From: Pseudomonas putida W15Oct28 | Lineage (GTDB): Bacteria > Pseudomonadota > Gammaproteobacteria > Pseudomonadales > Pseudomonadaceae | Assembly (NCBI RefSeq): GCF_000708715.2 | Contig: NZ_JENB01000010.1 | Span: 119,475-183,474, forward strand | DNA length: 64,000 nucleotides | Reading direction: 5' to 3' | Shown: in pieces, positions 33,913 to 43,719 of the stretch | Position numbering within the stretch: the first letter of the stretch is position 1 | Layout of the letters: each line of letters opens with the position of its first letter | Notes under the pieces: generated by a model | The model's database searches: none | Seen by the model: only the letters and a program-made list of their open reading frames with translations | What the model was told of the DNA's origin: nothing | Made by a program: the position numbers and the translations under genes

Positions 33913-35019
33913 ATGGCCATCACACCCCAATCTCTTTACCAGCAAGCCCTGAGCATTCATGGCTACGTCGCCGATCCTGCCCAGGCCCGTGCCGTCGAGG
34001 GCCTGCAAGCCTGCTTCCAGTCCGTCGAACAGGGCCGCCTCACGCAGGGCATCTACCTCTGGGGCCCGGTCGGCCGGGGCAAGACCTGGCTGATGGACCA
34101 GTTCCACCGTTGCCTGTGCGTACCCAGCCGGCGCCAACACTTCCATCACTTCATGGCCTGGGTCCACCAGCGCCTGTTCCAGCTCAATGGCACCGCCGAC
34201 CCGCTTTTGGCATTGGCCCGGGAGCTGGCCCGGCAGATCCGCGTGTTGTGCTTCGACGAACTGTTCGTCAACGACATCGGCGACGCGATCATCCTCGGCC
34301 GCCTGTTCCAGGTACTGTTCGACCAGGGCGTGGTGATTGTCGCCACCTCCAACCAGCCACCCGAACAGCTCTACCGCGACGGTTTCAACCGCGAGCGGTT
34401 CCTGCCGGCCATCGCCGCCATTGAGCGGCACATGCAGGTACTGCCGGTGTCGGGCGAGCAAGACCATCGCCTGCACCCGGGTGCAGAGCGGCAGCGCTAC
34501 TGGGTGGCAGGGGCGGGGGAGGCCAGCAAGCTGGGCGAGGTGTTTTGCCAGTTCAGCCCGGATCACACGGGTACTGATCAGCCCTTGGTTATCGGCTCGA
34601 GGCATGTGCAGGTCGTGCGGCGCAGCGAGCAGGCTATCTGGTGCCGCTTCACCGACCTGTGCGAACAACCGCTGGCGGCCATGGAATTCATGGCGCTGTG
34701 CGACCGTTTTCCGGCCATCCTGGTGTCGGGTATTCCGGCGCTGGGCGGTAAGCAGCAGGCCGGTCGCATTGCGCGTGGCACTGAAGATGGTGCGGCGCGG
34801 GTGGTGGCAGGCGACCGTGAACTGCCAGCGCTGTCGCCCAAGGACGATGCGGTGCGCCGCTTCATTGCCCTGGTCGATGAGTGCTATGACCGCCGTGTGG
34901 CACTGTACCTGGAGGCCGAGGTGCCGCTGGAAGAGCTGTATACGCAGGGGTATCTGGCATTCCCGTACCAGCGCACCTTGAGCCGGTTGCGGGAGATGCA
35001 ACTACAGCGGTTTGGCTGA
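33913..35019 (+). CDS. zapE: Cell division protein ZapE (AFG1-like ATPase)
   Basis: A 368-residue AFG1/ZapE family ATPase that acts with FtsZ at constricting septa. Walker A is GPVGRGKTWLMD, the Walker B-like segment is RVLCFDELFVNDIGDAI, and the sensor stretch is VVIVATSNQPPEQLY. The family's C-terminal DECYDR motif is present (VDECYDRRVALY). The ATG at 33913 begins MAITPQSLYQQAL; an upstream in-frame GTG/ATG adds ten residues without a ribosome site. Confidence 0.85.
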   Translation: MAITPQSLYQQALSIHGYVADPAQARAVEGLQACFQSVEQGRLTQGIYLWGPVGRGKTWLMDQFHRCLCVPSRRQHFHHFMAWVHQRLFQLNGTADPLLALARELARQIRVLCFDELFVNDIGDAIILGRLFQVLFDQGVVIVATSNQPPEQLYRDGFNRERFLPAIAAIERHMQVLPVSGEQDHRLHPGAERQRYWVAGAGEASKLGEVFCQFSPDHTGTDQPLVIGSRHVQVVRRSEQAIWCRFTDLCEQPLAAMEFMALCDRFPAILVSGIPALGGKQQAGRIARGTEDGAARVVAGDRELPALSPKDDAVRRFIALVDECYDRRVALYLEAEVPLEELYTQGYLAFPYQRTLSRLREMQLQRFG

Positions 35020-35026
35020 AGATTGC

Positions 35027-35133
35027 AGGGGGCCGCTTTGCGGCCCTATCGCGACGCAAGGCCGCTCCCACAGGTACGGCGAAATGACCTGTAGGAGCGG
35101 CCTTGTGTCGCGATAGGGGCGCAAAGCGCCCCC
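35027..35133. repeat. REP pair (GTAGGAGCGGCC variant)
   Basis: The arms at 35027-35074 and 35088-35133 (GGGGGCCGCTTTGCGGCCCT, then ATCGCGACGCAAGGCCGCTC against its inverted copy) pair with a few mismatches. They lie between the convergent zapE and alpha/beta hydrolase genes. Confidence 0.82.
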
Positions 35134-35136
35134 GTG

Positions 35137-36135
35137 TTACTTGGCCAGCCACTCGACCAGCGTACGGTTGAACCGCACCGGTTCTTCGATCTGCGGTGCA
35201 TGCCCCATACCTTCAAAAGTGATCAGCTCACCCTTGGGGATCAGCTTGGCCACCTGTGGCCCCAGCACTTCATACTTGCCCAGTTTCGCCTTCACGTCCG
35301 GCGGTGCGATATCGCTGCCGATGGCGGTGGTGTCCTTGTCGCCGATCAGCAGTAGGGTCGGCATCTGCAGGTCCTTGAACTCGTGGTACACCGGTTGGGT
35401 GAAGATCATGTCGTAGATCAGCGCCGAGTTCCACGCCACCGCTTCATGCCCCGGCCCCTTGTTCAGCCCCACCAGCATCTGTACCCAGCGCTCGTACTCC
35501 GGCTTCCAGCGCCCGGCGTAGTAGGTCTTGCGCTCATACTCGCGCACGCCCTCGGCATCGAGCTTGAGCTCGCGGGCATACCACTGGTCCACCGTACGAT
35601 AGGGCACGCCCAGGGCTTTCCAGTCTTCCAGGCCAATCGGGTTGACCATGGCCAGGCGTTCCACCTGCTGCGGGTACATCAGCGCATAGCGGGTGGCGAG
35701 CATGCCGCCCGTGGAGTGGCCGAGCACGATGGATTGCTTGATGCCCAGCTGTTCGAGCAAGGCATGGGTGTTGTCCGCCAGCTGCTGGAAGCTGTACTGG
35801 TAGTGCGCTGGCTTGCTGGAGGTGCAGAAGCCGACCTGGTCGGGGGCGATGACCCGGTAACCGGCCTTGCTCAGTGCGTCGATGGTGGTTTCCCAGGTGG
35901 CGGCGCAGAAGTTCTTGCCGTGCATCAGCACCACGCTGTGGCCGTTGGCCTGGCCTTGTGCAGGGACGTCCATGTAGCCCATCTGCAGGGCCTGGCCCTG
36001 GGACTTGAACTCAAAATGCTTGAGCGGGTGGGGGTAGCTGAAGCCTTCGAGCTGGGGGCCGTAGGTAGGCGTTTCGGCGGCGATGGCCGGGCTGCCGACA
36101 AGGCAGGCCAGGGCCAGGGCGGTTGCGCGCAGCAT
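35137..36135 (-). CDS. Exported alpha/beta hydrolase
   Basis: A 332-residue serine hydrolase. Signal peptide MLRATALALACLVGSPAIA. The nucleophile elbow is GHSTGG, the acid is probably in LLIGDKDTTA, and the catalytic His is in EGMGHAPQIE. The oxyanion stretch is VVLMHGKNF. The general family is that of esterases and C-C hydrolases; the substrate is unknown. Export to the periplasm is unusual for this subgroup but well supported by the signal sequence. Confidence 0.85.
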   Translation of the reverse strand: MLRATALALACLVGSPAIAAETPTYGPQLEGFSYPHPLKHFEFKSQGQALQMGYMDVPAQGQANGHSVVLMHGKNFCAATWETTIDALSKAGYRVIAPDQVGFCTSSKPAHYQYSFQQLADNTHALLEQLGIKQSIVLGHSTGGMLATRYALMYPQQVERLAMVNPIGLEDWKALGVPYRTVDQWYARELKLDAEGVREYERKTYYAGRWKPEYERWVQMLVGLNKGPGHEAVAWNSALIYDMIFTQPVYHEFKDLQMPTLLLIGDKDTTAIGSDIAPPDVKAKLGKYEVLGPQVAKLIPKGELITFEGMGHAPQIEEPVRFNRTLVEWLAK

Positions 36136-36210
36136 GGGGGCACTCCGTGTAGGGCCATGTAGGAAAGGGCGACTTTAGCAGCCAGGCGCGCGCCGGGAAC
36201 GTGAAAGGTG

Positions 36211-36648
36211 TTACCAGGCGTGAAACCAGCCCAGGGTAATCATCGCCAGCACCGCATAACGGCCAGCCTTGGCCAGGGTGACCAGCAGCAGGAAGCGCCA
36301 GAACGGCTCGCGCATGATGCCGGCGATCAACGTCAGCGGGTCGCCGACCACCGGCATCCAGCTGAGCAGCAACGACCATTGCCCCCAACGCTGGTAACGC
36401 TGCTGCGCACGCTCCAGCTGGGCGGCGCTGAACGGGAACCAGCGCTTGTCGCGCAGGTGCTCGACGGCGCGGCCCAGCAGCCAGTTCACGACCGAACCCA
36501 GCACATTACCCAGGGTGGCCACCAGCAGCAGGGTTGCCCAGGCCTCGGGCTGGCGCAGCAAAAGGCCGACCAGCACGGCCTCCGATTGCAGCGGCAGCAA
36601 GGTGGCGGCGCCAAAGGCGCTGAGGAACAGCGCCCACAGGCTGAGCAT
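36211..36648 (-). CDS. YqaA family (DedA/SNARE-associated-like) membrane protein
   Basis: A 145-residue inner-membrane protein with about four hydrophobic segments. The conserved stretches LGNVLGSVVNWLLGR and RWGQWSLLLSWMPVVGDPLT mark the YqaA branch of the VTT/DedA superfamily, which includes lipid scramblases and transporters. Its ATG overlaps the TGA of the DUF411 gene by one base (TGATG), so it is translated with the copper genes. Confidence 0.85.
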   Translation of the reverse strand: MLSLWALFLSAFGAATLLPLQSEAVLVGLLLRQPEAWATLLLVATLGNVLGSVVNWLLGRAVEHLRDKRWFPFSAAQLERAQQRYQRWGQWSLLLSWMPVVGDPLTLIAGIMREPFWRFLLLVTLAKAGRYAVLAMITLGWFHAW

Positions 36649-37076
36649 CAGTAGTTGGCTACAACGGTGTCCTGGCCATCCTGGGTGACCCCGATGACCT
36701 GGTAGGCATCCTTGTGGTCACCCATTTCCATGCCGGGCGAGCCCATGGGCATGCCCGGCACGGCCAGGCCCTTGAGGTCGCTGCGCTTGGCCAGCAGGCG
36801 CACCTGCTCGGCCGGCACATGGCCTTCGACGAACTTGCCGTCGATCACCCCGGTGTGGCATGAGGCCAGGCGCGGTGCTACGCCCAGGCGCTGCTTGACC
36901 GCGCTCATGTTCGGCTCGACGTGGTCGTTGACGGCGAAACCGTTGTCACGCAGGTGGCTGATCCAGGCCTTGCAGCAGCCGCAGTTGGGGTCGCGGTAGA
37001 CGTCGATGGTCTCGGCGGCCTGGGCCAGGCCGGTGATGGCCAGCAGGCCCAGGGTCAGCAGGTGTTTGCGCAGCAT
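36648..37076 (-). CDS. DUF411 metal-binding periplasmic protein
   Basis: A 142-residue protein. Signal peptide MLRKHLLTLGLLAITGLAQA, then IDVYRDPNCGCCKAWISHL, a thioredoxin-like fold with CGCC at the first strand-helix, as in all DUF411 proteins; Cys in LASCHTG and the Met-rich GMPMGSPGMEMGDH complete a likely Cu(I) site. DUF411 proteins usually sit in copper operons, as here. ATG at 37076, 14 bases after copB. Confidence 0.87.
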   Translation of the reverse strand: MLRKHLLTLGLLAITGLAQAAETIDVYRDPNCGCCKAWISHLRDNGFAVNDHVEPNMSAVKQRLGVAPRLASCHTGVIDGKFVEGHVPAEQVRLLAKRSDLKGLAVPGMPMGSPGMEMGDHKDAYQVIGVTQDGQDTVVANY

Positions 37077-37090
37077 GGTGGAGCACTCCT

Positions 37091-37954
37091 TTAGAAACGC
37101 AGGCGGACACCGGCAACCAGGCGGGTCTGGCCCAGGTCTTCGCCGTCTTCGCGGGCCTGGTCGGCACGCTTGCCGTGCAGGCGGTTGAAACTGACCCCGA
37201 CATAGGGGGCGAAGCCACGGGTGATCTCGTAGCGCAGGCGCAGGCCCACCTCGCTGTCGGCCAGCCCTGCGCCTTGCTCGCGCCCGGCGTCGTTGCGGCC
37301 GTAGAGGTTGGCTTCCAGGGTCGGTTCCAGTATCCAGCGGTTGGTCAGCAGCATAGCGTAAGCGGCCTCCAGGCGCAGCGCGGTCTGTTGCCGCTCGCCG
37401 GCGTAGGCGGTGGCTTGCAGCTCCAGGCCATACAGCGGCGTGCCCTGGATGCCGAAAGCGGCCCAGGCCTGGCCGCTGGCGGGCTTGAAGTCCTGGCGTA
37501 CGCCGGCCACCAGTTCCCACCACGGGCTCACGGCATGGCCCCACAGCGCCTGCAATTCGGCCTTGTGGGTCTTGCCCTGCTCGCGTTCGCCTTCCGTGCG
37601 CAGCCACAGGCGGTCGATATCGCCACCGACCCAGCCCGTGGCGTTCCAGTTCAGGGCACTGCTGCTCTCGAAGTGCTGGTATTCGAGCTTGTCGACGATC
37701 ACTGCCCAGTTCATCGCCCGGTCGTGCACCTGGTGCCCAAGCAATGGCGGGAAGGCCGCGCGGCGGTCGGCGTCGGTGATGGCAGGCAGGGGCGTGCGCG
37801 GCTGGCTGGGCGTTGCCGGGCCATGGCCCATGCTTTCAGGGTTCATCTGGCCATGGTTCATGTGCTCCATGCCGGCGGCCAGCGCGCGTTCACTGGCGAG
37901 CAGGGTCAGCAGGGCGACGCCGGCCACGATGCTGCGGTTGCGGGTGTCATTCAT
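37091..37954 (-). CDS. copB: Copper resistance outer-membrane protein CopB
   Basis: A 287-residue protein. Signal peptide, then a short Met/His-rich stretch ([17 protein letters not shown]), then the CopB beta-barrel domain ([16 protein letters not shown]...[16 protein letters not shown]...[14 protein letters not shown], ending GVRLRF with the terminal Phe typical of barrels). It helps keep copper outside the cytoplasm. The Met-rich part is short compared with plasmid-type CopB. The start overlaps the copA end by 8 bases. Confidence 0.9.
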   Translation of the reverse strand: MNDTRNRSIVAGVALLTLLASERALAAGMEHMNHGQMNPESMGHGPATPSQPRTPLPAITDADRRAAFPPLLGHQVHDRAMNWAVIVDKLEYQHFESSSALNWNATGWVGGDIDRLWLRTEGEREQGKTHKAELQALWGHAVSPWWELVAGVRQDFKPASGQAWAAFGIQGTPLYGLELQATAYAGERQQTALRLEAAYAMLLTNRWILEPTLEANLYGRNDAGREQGAGLADSEVGLRLRYEITRGFAPYVGVSFNRLHGKRADQAREDGEDLGQTRLVAGVRLRF

Positions 37955-39647
37955 CGACGCGTACCTCGCGGAACATGCCGGTCTCCATGTGGTAGAGCAG
38001 GTGGCAGTGGTAGGCCCAGCGGCCAAGGGCGTCGGCAGTCACCCGGTAGGAACGTCGGCTGCCGGGCGGGATGTCGACGGTGTGCTTGCGCACCAGAAAC
38101 TGGCCGTGCTCGTCTTCCAGGTCGCTCCACATGCCGTGCAGGTGGATGGGGTGGGTCATCATGGTGTCGTTGACCAGGGTGATGCGCACCCGCTCGCCGT
38201 AAGTCAGGCGCAGCGGCGCGGCGTCGCTGAACTTGATGCCGTCGAACGACCAGGCGAAGCGCTCCATGTGGCCGGTCAGGTGCAGCTCGATGTCGCGCGA
38301 TGGCGTGCGGCCGTCCGGGTCGGGGTAGGGGCTGCGCAGGTCGGCGTAGGTCAGCACGCGGCGGCCATTGTTGCGCAGGCCTATGCCGGGGTCGGCCAGG
38401 TTGGCGCGCGGGGCCATGGTCTGCATGTCCACCAGCGGGTTGCCGGTTTCACTGGCCGGGTGTTGTTGCATCGCCGACATGGCGGCGTGGTCCATGCCGG
38501 CCATGTTGCTGTGGTCCATGCCCGCCATGCTGCCCATGCCGCCGTGGCCCATGTCGTCCATGCTCAGCACCGGGCGCGGGTCGGGTGCAGGCACTGGGGC
38601 CAGCAGCCCGGCGGCGCGGGCCAGGGTGCCGCGGGCGAAGCCGGTGCGGTCCATGCTCTGGGCGAACAGGGTGTAGGCAGGTTGGTCGCCCACGGTCACC
38701 AGCACGTCATAGGTCTCGGCCACGGCAATGCGCAGCTCATCCACGCTCACCGGCGTTACCGGCAAGCCGTCGGCGGCGATCACCGTCAGTTTCAGCCCGG
38801 GGATGCGGAAATCGAAGTAGGTCATGGCCGAAGCGTTGATCAGCCGCAGGCGCACGGTTTCGCCCGGCTGGAACAGGCAGGTGAAGTTGCCCTCCGGCGG
38901 CTGGCCGTTGAGCAGGTAGGTGTAGGTGGCGGCGCTGATATCGGCGAGGTCGGTAGGGCTCATGCGCATGCGCGCCCAGGCCGTGCGCTCGGCGACGGTG
39001 GGGCTCCAGCCGTTGTCGGCCACGTCATCGATGAAATCGCCGACCGTGCGCTTGTGGTAGTTGTACGCGTCGGACTGTTTCTTCAGGGTGGCCATCAGCT
39101 GTTCCGGCGCCTGGTCCGACCAGTCGCTGAACAGCAGCACGTGGTCGCGCTTGTAGGCGTGCGGTTCGGGTTCGCGCGGCTCGATCACGATGGCCCCGTA
39201 TACCCCGGCCTGTTCCTGCAGCCCCGAATGGCTGTGGTACCAGTAAGTTCCACTTTGGCGCAGGGTGAACCGGTACAGGTAGTCGCCGCCGGGTTCGATG
39301 CCGGCGAAGCTCAGGCCTGGTACGCCGTCCATGTTGGCCGGCAGGATGATGCCGTGCCAGTGGATCGAGGTGTCCTGTGCCAGGCGGTTGCGCACGCGCA
39401 GGGTCACCGTGTCGCCTTCGCGCCAGCGCAGCAACGGGCCGGGCAGGCTGTTGTTGATGGTCAGTGCGGTGCGTGGGCGGCCGGTGATGTTGACCGGGGT
39501 CTGGCCGATGAACAGCTCGAAGTGCTGGCCGGCCAGGTCCTGGCCTTCGGCGGCCTGGGCCAGCGGGCGCCACAGCCCCAGGCCCGCCAGTGTGGTGGCG
39601 GCGCCCAGGCCTTTGACGAAGGTACGGCGGGTGGGGTTGCGCAACAT
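37947..39647 (-). CDS. copA: Multicopper oxidase CopA (copper resistance)
   Basis: A 566-residue periplasmic oxidase. A Tat signal ([18 protein letters not shown]) is followed by three cupredoxin domains: HWHGIILP and [12 protein letters not shown] (copper ligands), and C-terminal HPIHLHGMW with [13 protein letters not shown] Met/His-rich insert ([20 protein letters not shown]...) between domains 2 and 3 is the copper-binding region of CopA/PcoA-type enzymes. It oxidises Cu(I) in the periplasm. Confidence 0.93.
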   Translation of the reverse strand: MLRNPTRRTFVKGLGAATTLAGLGLWRPLAQAAEGQDLAGQHFELFIGQTPVNITGRPRTALTINNSLPGPLLRWREGDTVTLRVRNRLAQDTSIHWHGIILPANMDGVPGLSFAGIEPGGDYLYRFTLRQSGTYWYHSHSGLQEQAGVYGAIVIEPREPEPHAYKRDHVLLFSDWSDQAPEQLMATLKKQSDAYNYHKRTVGDFIDDVADNGWSPTVAERTAWARMRMSPTDLADISAATYTYLLNGQPPEGNFTCLFQPGETVRLRLINASAMTYFDFRIPGLKLTVIAADGLPVTPVSVDELRIAVAETYDVLVTVGDQPAYTLFAQSMDRTGFARGTLARAAGLLAPVPAPDPRPVLSMDDMGHGGMGSMAGMDHSNMAGMDHAAMSAMQQHPASETGNPLVDMQTMAPRANLADPGIGLRNNGRRVLTYADLRSPYPDPDGRTPSRDIELHLTGHMERFAWSFDGIKFSDAAPLRLTYGERVRITLVNDTMMTHPIHLHGMWSDLEDEHGQFLVRKHTVDIPPGSRRSYRVTADALGRWAYHCHLLYHMETGMFREVRVDE

Positions 39648-39713
39648 GGCGTGGCCTCATGCGGGGGAGCCACGATGTTCGCTGCAGGTGCCTGTCAGGT
39701 AGCTGAGGCGCAC

Positions 39714-39728
39714 ATTACAGCGTTGTCA
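39714..39728 (-). promoter_or_regulatory. Cop-box-like site upstream of copA
   Basis: On the minus strand it reads TGACAACGCTGTAAT, matching the TGACA-N4-TGTAAT pattern of CopR/CinR-type response regulators. It lies about 67-81 bases before the copA start and overlaps the last codon of trhP. No copRS genes are in this window, so the regulator must be encoded elsewhere. Confidence 0.55.
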
Positions 39729-41060
39729 GCTTGCCACCTCGTCGGCGCGCAGGTCGCGCATCAGCAGGGCGTATTCGAGTGAAACCTGTTCAGGGATGGG
39801 CAGGTACACCACATGGCCGTCGCCGGGTGCCACGTCGATGGCCTGCTGCTGGCGGTTGCACAAGCGGTGCAGGTCGAAGTGGTAGTTGCCACGCGGGGTC
39901 ATCAGCTCCAGGTGGTCACCCACTGCAAAGCGGTTCTTCACCTTGACCTCGGCCAGGCCATCGACACGCACGCCGGTCAGCTCGCCGACGAACTGCTGGC
40001 GGTCCGAGACCGAGTTGCCGCGCTGGTAGTTCTGGTATTCATCGTGCACGTGGCGGCGCAGGAAGCCTTCGGTGTAGCCGCGTTGGGCGAGGGATTCGAG
40101 GTTGCCCATCAAGGCACGGTCGAATGGCCGCCCGGCCACAGCGTCGTCGATCGCCTGGCGGTACGACTGTACGGCACGGGCGCAATAGAAGTGCGACTTG
40201 GTGCGGCCTTCGATCTTCAGCGAATGCACGCCCATGCCGGCCAGGCGCTCGACGTGCTGAATGGCGCGCAGGTCCTTGGCGTTCATGATGTAGGTGCCAT
40301 GCTCATCTTCGAACGCCGGCATTTCTGTGCCGGGGCGGTTGCTTTCCTGCAGCAGGAAAACCTGCTCGGTAGGGGCACCCAGGCCAAGGGTGGGCTGCAC
40401 TTCGCGCACGATGTCGCCGGTGGCGTTCTCGGTGGCCGGCGTGGCGTCGTACTTCCAGCGGCAGGCATTGGTGCAGGTGCCCTGGTTGGCGTCACGCTTG
40501 TTGAGGTAGCCCGACAGCAGGCAGCGGCCGGAATAGGCCATGCACAGGGCGCCGTGGACGAACACCTCCAGCTCCATGCCCGGCACCTGCTGGCGGATTT
40601 CCTCGATCTCTTCCAGGGACAGCTCCCGCGACAGGATCACCCGGCTCAAGCCCAACTGCTGCCAGAACTGCACGCTGGCCCAGTTGACCGTGTTGGCCTG
40701 CACGGAAAGGTGCACTGGTATATGCGGGAAGTGCTGGCGCACCAGCATGATCAGGCCGGGGTCGGACATGATCAGCGCGTCCGGTGCCATGTCGATGACC
40801 GGTGCCAGGTCCTTGAGGAAGGTCTTGAGCTTGGCGTTGTGCGGGGCGATGTTGACCACCACGTAGAAGCGCTTGCCCCGGGCATGCGCCTCCTGGATGC
40901 CCAGCGCCAGGTTGGCGTGGTCGAATTCGTTGTTGCGCACCCGCAAGCTGTAGCGCGGCTGGCCGGCGTAGACCGCGTCGGCGCCGTAGGCAAAGGCGTA
41001 GCGCATGGTCTTGAGGGTGCCGGCGGGGGCCAGCAGTTCGGGCTTGGCGGTAGGGTTCAT
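39726..41060 (-). CDS. trhP: U32 peptidase family protein TrhP (YegQ), tRNA ho5U34 formation
   Basis: A 444-residue U32 family protein. Family markers are MNPTAKPELLAPAG, ADAVYAGQPRYSLRVRNNEF, the Cys-rich iron-sulfur motif GALCMAYSGRCLLSGYLN with GTCTNACRW, and KIEGRTKSHFYCA, which agree with E. coli YegQ/TrhP throughout. TrhP makes 5-hydroxyuridine at tRNA wobble position 34 from prephenate without O2, in parallel with the O2-using TrhO. ATG at 41060; an ANR-like box lies about 60 bases upstream. Confidence 0.9.
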   Translation of the reverse strand: MNPTAKPELLAPAGTLKTMRYAFAYGADAVYAGQPRYSLRVRNNEFDHANLALGIQEAHARGKRFYVVVNIAPHNAKLKTFLKDLAPVIDMAPDALIMSDPGLIMLVRQHFPHIPVHLSVQANTVNWASVQFWQQLGLSRVILSRELSLEEIEEIRQQVPGMELEVFVHGALCMAYSGRCLLSGYLNKRDANQGTCTNACRWKYDATPATENATGDIVREVQPTLGLGAPTEQVFLLQESNRPGTEMPAFEDEHGTYIMNAKDLRAIQHVERLAGMGVHSLKIEGRTKSHFYCARAVQSYRQAIDDAVAGRPFDRALMGNLESLAQRGYTEGFLRRHVHDEYQNYQRGNSVSDRQQFVGELTGVRVDGLAEVKVKNRFAVGDHLELMTPRGNYHFDLHRLCNRQQQAIDVAPGDGHVVYLPIPEQVSLEYALLMRDLRADEVAS

Positions 41061-41114
41061 GTGCGCACCGGGGGAAAAAGGCCGGGATGCTAGGGGCGAT
41101 GGACAAGGCGCGTA

Positions 41115-41128
41115 TTGATTTGCGTCAA
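41115..41128 (-). promoter_or_regulatory. ANR/FNR-like box upstream of trhP
   Basis: TTGATTTGCGTCAA differs from the perfect TTGAT-N4-ATCAA palindrome by one base. It is centred about 61 bases before the trhP start and about 72 bases before the divergent permease. The O2-independent chemistry of TrhP makes low-oxygen induction plausible. Confidence 0.6.
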
Positions 41129-41132
41129 GTGA

Positions 41133-41162
41133 GCACGGCACTTTTGCCCGAGTGCCGTGCAC
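41133..41162. other. GCACGGCAC hairpin between trhP and permease gene
   Basis: GCACGGCAC-TTTTGCCCGA-GTGCCGTGC is a perfect 9-bp stem in the divergent intergenic region. It lies between the ANR-like box and the permease start (41194). It could be an operator dyad or a 5' leader hairpin of the permease mRNA. A terminator is unlikely since both genes point away from it. Confidence 0.5.
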
Positions 41163-41193
41163 TAAACACTCACAAGCCATGTGAGAAACTGCA

Positions 41194-42258
41194 ATGAACG
41201 AAACCGCGCTTCAGAACAAAGCCCTGGCAGTACTCCTGGCGCTGGTGACCATTGCCTTCTTCTGGATCCTGCTGCCGTACTACGGTGCAATCTTCTGGGC
41301 GGTGATCCTCGGCATCCTGTTTGCCCCGCTGCAGCGCCACCTGCTGATCCGCTTCGGGAGGCGGCGCAACCTGGCCGCGGCCACGACCACCCTGGTGTGC
41401 CTGTTGGTGGCGATCCTGCCGGTTATCATCACCAGCGCGCTGCTGGTCCAGGAGGGCGCCACGCTGTATCAGCGCATCGAGAGCGGGCAACTGGACATCG
41501 CCGGTTACGTCGAGCACGGCAAGGACCTGCTCCCGGCATTCGCCCAGCATGGCCTGGACAACATGGGCATGGGCAACCTCGACGGGTTGCGTGACAAGAT
41601 CACCAAATGGGCAACCCAGGGTAGCCAGGCATTGGCCAGCCAGGCGTTCAGCTTCGGCCAGGGCACGTTCGAGTTCGTGGTCAGCTTTGGCATCATGATG
41701 TACCTGCTGTTCTTCTTTCTGCGCGACGGCCCGGAAGTGGCCCGCCGGGTAAGGCAGGCCGTGCCGCTGCCCGAGCACCAGAAGCGCCGTTTGCAGCTGA
41801 AATTCAACCGTGTGGTGCGGGCGACGGTGAAAGGCAACGTACTGGTGGCGATTACCCAAGGGGCGCTGGGCGGGTTCATCTTCTGGGTGCTGGACATTCC
41901 CAGTGCGCTGGTGTGGGCGGTACTGATGGCGTTTCTGTCGCTGCTACCAGCGGTGGGCGCGGGCATCGTCTGGGCGCCGGTGGCCGCGTATTTTCTGCTC
42001 ACCGGGGCGATACTGCCGGGGGTTGTCCTCACCGCGTTCGGGGTACTGGTCATTGGCCTGGTGGATAACGTGTTGCGGCCGATCCTGGTGGGCAAGGATA
42101 CGCGCATGCCGGATTACCTGATCCTGGTGTCGACGCTGGGGGGGCTGGCGGTGTTCGGGCTCAACGGTTTCGTGATCGGGCCATTGATCGCGGCGCTGTT
42201 CGTGTCCAGCTGGGCGATCTTTGCCGCGACCAAGCCGCAGGTGCAATTGCCACAATAG
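41194..42258 (+). CDS. AI-2E family membrane transporter (PerM/TqsA superfamily)
   Basis: A 354-residue inner-membrane protein with about eight hydrophobic segments. A central loop around residues 90-145 contains GLDNMGMGNLDGLRDKI. Conserved superfamily segments are FGIMMYLLFFFLRDGPEVAR, KGNVLVAITQGALGGFIFW, FLSLLPAVGAGIVWAP and VIGLVDNVLRPILVG. Members export quorum signals or ions; the ligand here is unknown. The next gene starts 12 bases downstream. Confidence 0.87.
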   Translation: MNETALQNKALAVLLALVTIAFFWILLPYYGAIFWAVILGILFAPLQRHLLIRFGRRRNLAAATTTLVCLLVAILPVIITSALLVQEGATLYQRIESGQLDIAGYVEHGKDLLPAFAQHGLDNMGMGNLDGLRDKITKWATQGSQALASQAFSFGQGTFEFVVSFGIMMYLLFFFLRDGPEVARRVRQAVPLPEHQKRRLQLKFNRVVRATVKGNVLVAITQGALGGFIFWVLDIPSALVWAVLMAFLSLLPAVGAGIVWAPVAAYFLLTGAILPGVVLTAFGVLVIGLVDNVLRPILVGKDTRMPDYLILVSTLGGLAVFGLNGFVIGPLIAALFVSSWAIFAATKPQVQLPQ

Positions 42259-42270
42259 GGGTTTACCGAG

Positions 42271-43719
42271 GTGCCCAAGGTTGGGTTCAATGCGGTCACA
42301 GACGCCGTTATGGAAAACAGCCAGATCGACAAGCCCAGCTACACCTACCAGGCGGTATACCGCTACTTGCTCGACAGGCTCGAGGCTGCACCTTGCGATG
42401 TGGAGCAGCGCTTGCCGTCGCTGCGCCAACTTGCCCGGCAATTGTGCGTTTCGGTATCCAGTACCAAGTACGCCTATGCGCTGCTGGAAGACGAAGGGCG
42501 GGTGTATGCGAGGCCGAAGCTGGGCTACTTCAGCCGTACCCGTCCCCCCGCCACGCATGGGCAGCATTCGCAGAACCTGCTCGACACGGTATTCGCCAGC
42601 GCCCGTCAGCCGGGCATGCTGGCCCTGGGCAGTGATGCGCCGGCCATGTTGCTGTCGCTGCAGCAGCCGCTACTGATGATCGAGCGCGAACTGGCGCGCC
42701 AATATCCGCACTCACTGGCGCCGTTGTTCCAGCCGTTCGGTGAGCCCGAGTTGCGCAGCGTACTGGCCGACCGCTACACCCGCTCGGCGCAGCACTACTG
42801 GAGCGCCGATCAGGTGTTCATCGGCGCGGACTTGCGCAGCATCCTCGAATTGTCGTTACGCGCCCTCGACCTGGAAGGCCAGGTGGCACTGGTGGAGTCG
42901 CCCTGTAACTGGGCGGTGCTGAGGCAGTTGCAGGCTGCGCGCATGACCATCATCGAAGTGCCACTGGGCGATGACGGGCGCTTCGACCTGCCGCAGTTTC
43001 ACCGGCTGCTGTGCGATCAGCCTGTGCGCCTGGCAGTGCTGTCGTCAGCGGCCAACGTGCCGCAAGGTGGCCTGATGCCGGCGGCGGACAAGCAGCAGGT
43101 CTGCCACTGGCTGGCCGAGCACGCGGTGTGGCTGTTTGAAAACGATGGCTACGGCGAGTTGTGTTTCGACGCGTCAGCGGCGCGCTACCGGGACTTCGCC
43201 GACCCGGAGCGGCTGCTGGTGTTTTCGACCTTCGACAAGCTGATTGGGGCAGAGGCGCCCTTTGGCTACCTGCTTTGCCGGCAGCATACCGAGCGTTTGC
43301 AGCAGCTGTTCCTTGAACGTGCTTTCCGTTTGTCACCGATTCGCCAAAAGGCCATCGCCAGGCTGTTTACCTCGCGCCGGGTCGAGCTGCATGTACAGCG
43401 TTTGCTGCCCATGTTGTGCGAGCGCTTGCAGCACATGAAAGTGCTGCTGCAAGCGCACGGCCAGGGCTGGCTGCGCATAGCCGAGCCGCAAGGCGGGGCC
43501 AGCCTGTGGTTGCAGGCGACCCGGCCGGTGGATATGCGCAGGGTCTTCGAGCGCTTGCTGGCGCAGCGCATCGTTATCGCCCCCGGGGAGCTTTTCAGCC
43601 AGTGCGGCCTATGGCGCAGCCACCTGCGGCTGTGCTGCACGCTGGACTGGAGCAAGGATATCGCCCAGGCACTGCAATGCCTGGTCAAGGCCATTCAGGA
43701 CGAAGCTCAAGCCCCGTAG
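42271..43719 (+). CDS. MocR-type GntR regulator with aminotransferase domain
   Basis: A 482-residue regulator. The N-terminal GntR winged helix is [33 protein letters not shown]. The remainder is a fold-type I aminotransferase domain that binds PLP, with [10 protein letters not shown] and [18 protein letters not shown] holding the predicted Schiff-base Lys. MocR proteins respond to PLP-bound amines or amino acids. GTG 42271 follows GGGGTTTACCGAG; ATG 42310 is the alternative. Its end overlaps the convergent panB-like gene by 13 bases. Confidence 0.85.
   Translation: MPKVGFNAVTDAVMENSQIDKPSYTYQAVYRYLLDRLEAAPCDVEQRLPSLRQLARQLCVSVSSTKYAYALLEDEGRVYARPKLGYFSRTRPPATHGQHSQNLLDTVFASARQPGMLALGSDAPAMLLSLQQPLLMIERELARQYPHSLAPLFQPFGEPELRSVLADRYTRSAQHYWSADQVFIGADLRSILELSLRALDLEGQVALVESPCNWAVLRQLQAARMTIIEVPLGDDGRFDLPQFHRLLCDQPVRLAVLSSAANVPQGGLMPAADKQQVCHWLAEHAVWLFENDGYGELCFDASAARYRDFADPERLLVFSTFDKLIGAEAPFGYLLCRQHTERLQQLFLERAFRLSPIRQKAIARLFTSRRVELHVQRLLPMLCERLQHMKVLLQAHGQGWLRIAEPQGGASLWLQATRPVDMRRVFERLLAQRIVIAPGELFSQCGLWRSHLRLCCTLDWSKDIAQALQCLVKAIQDEAQAP

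Noticed and set aside
7679..35133. Recurrent palindromes considered as CRISPR repeats
   Set aside because: They occur as single inverted pairs between genes, with no regular spacers and no cas genes.
37410..39782. A 790-codon open frame on the plus strand
   Set aside because: It lies antisense to copA/copB, which carry full copper-ligand motifs; the translation is His/Val/Ala repeats typical of an antisense frame.
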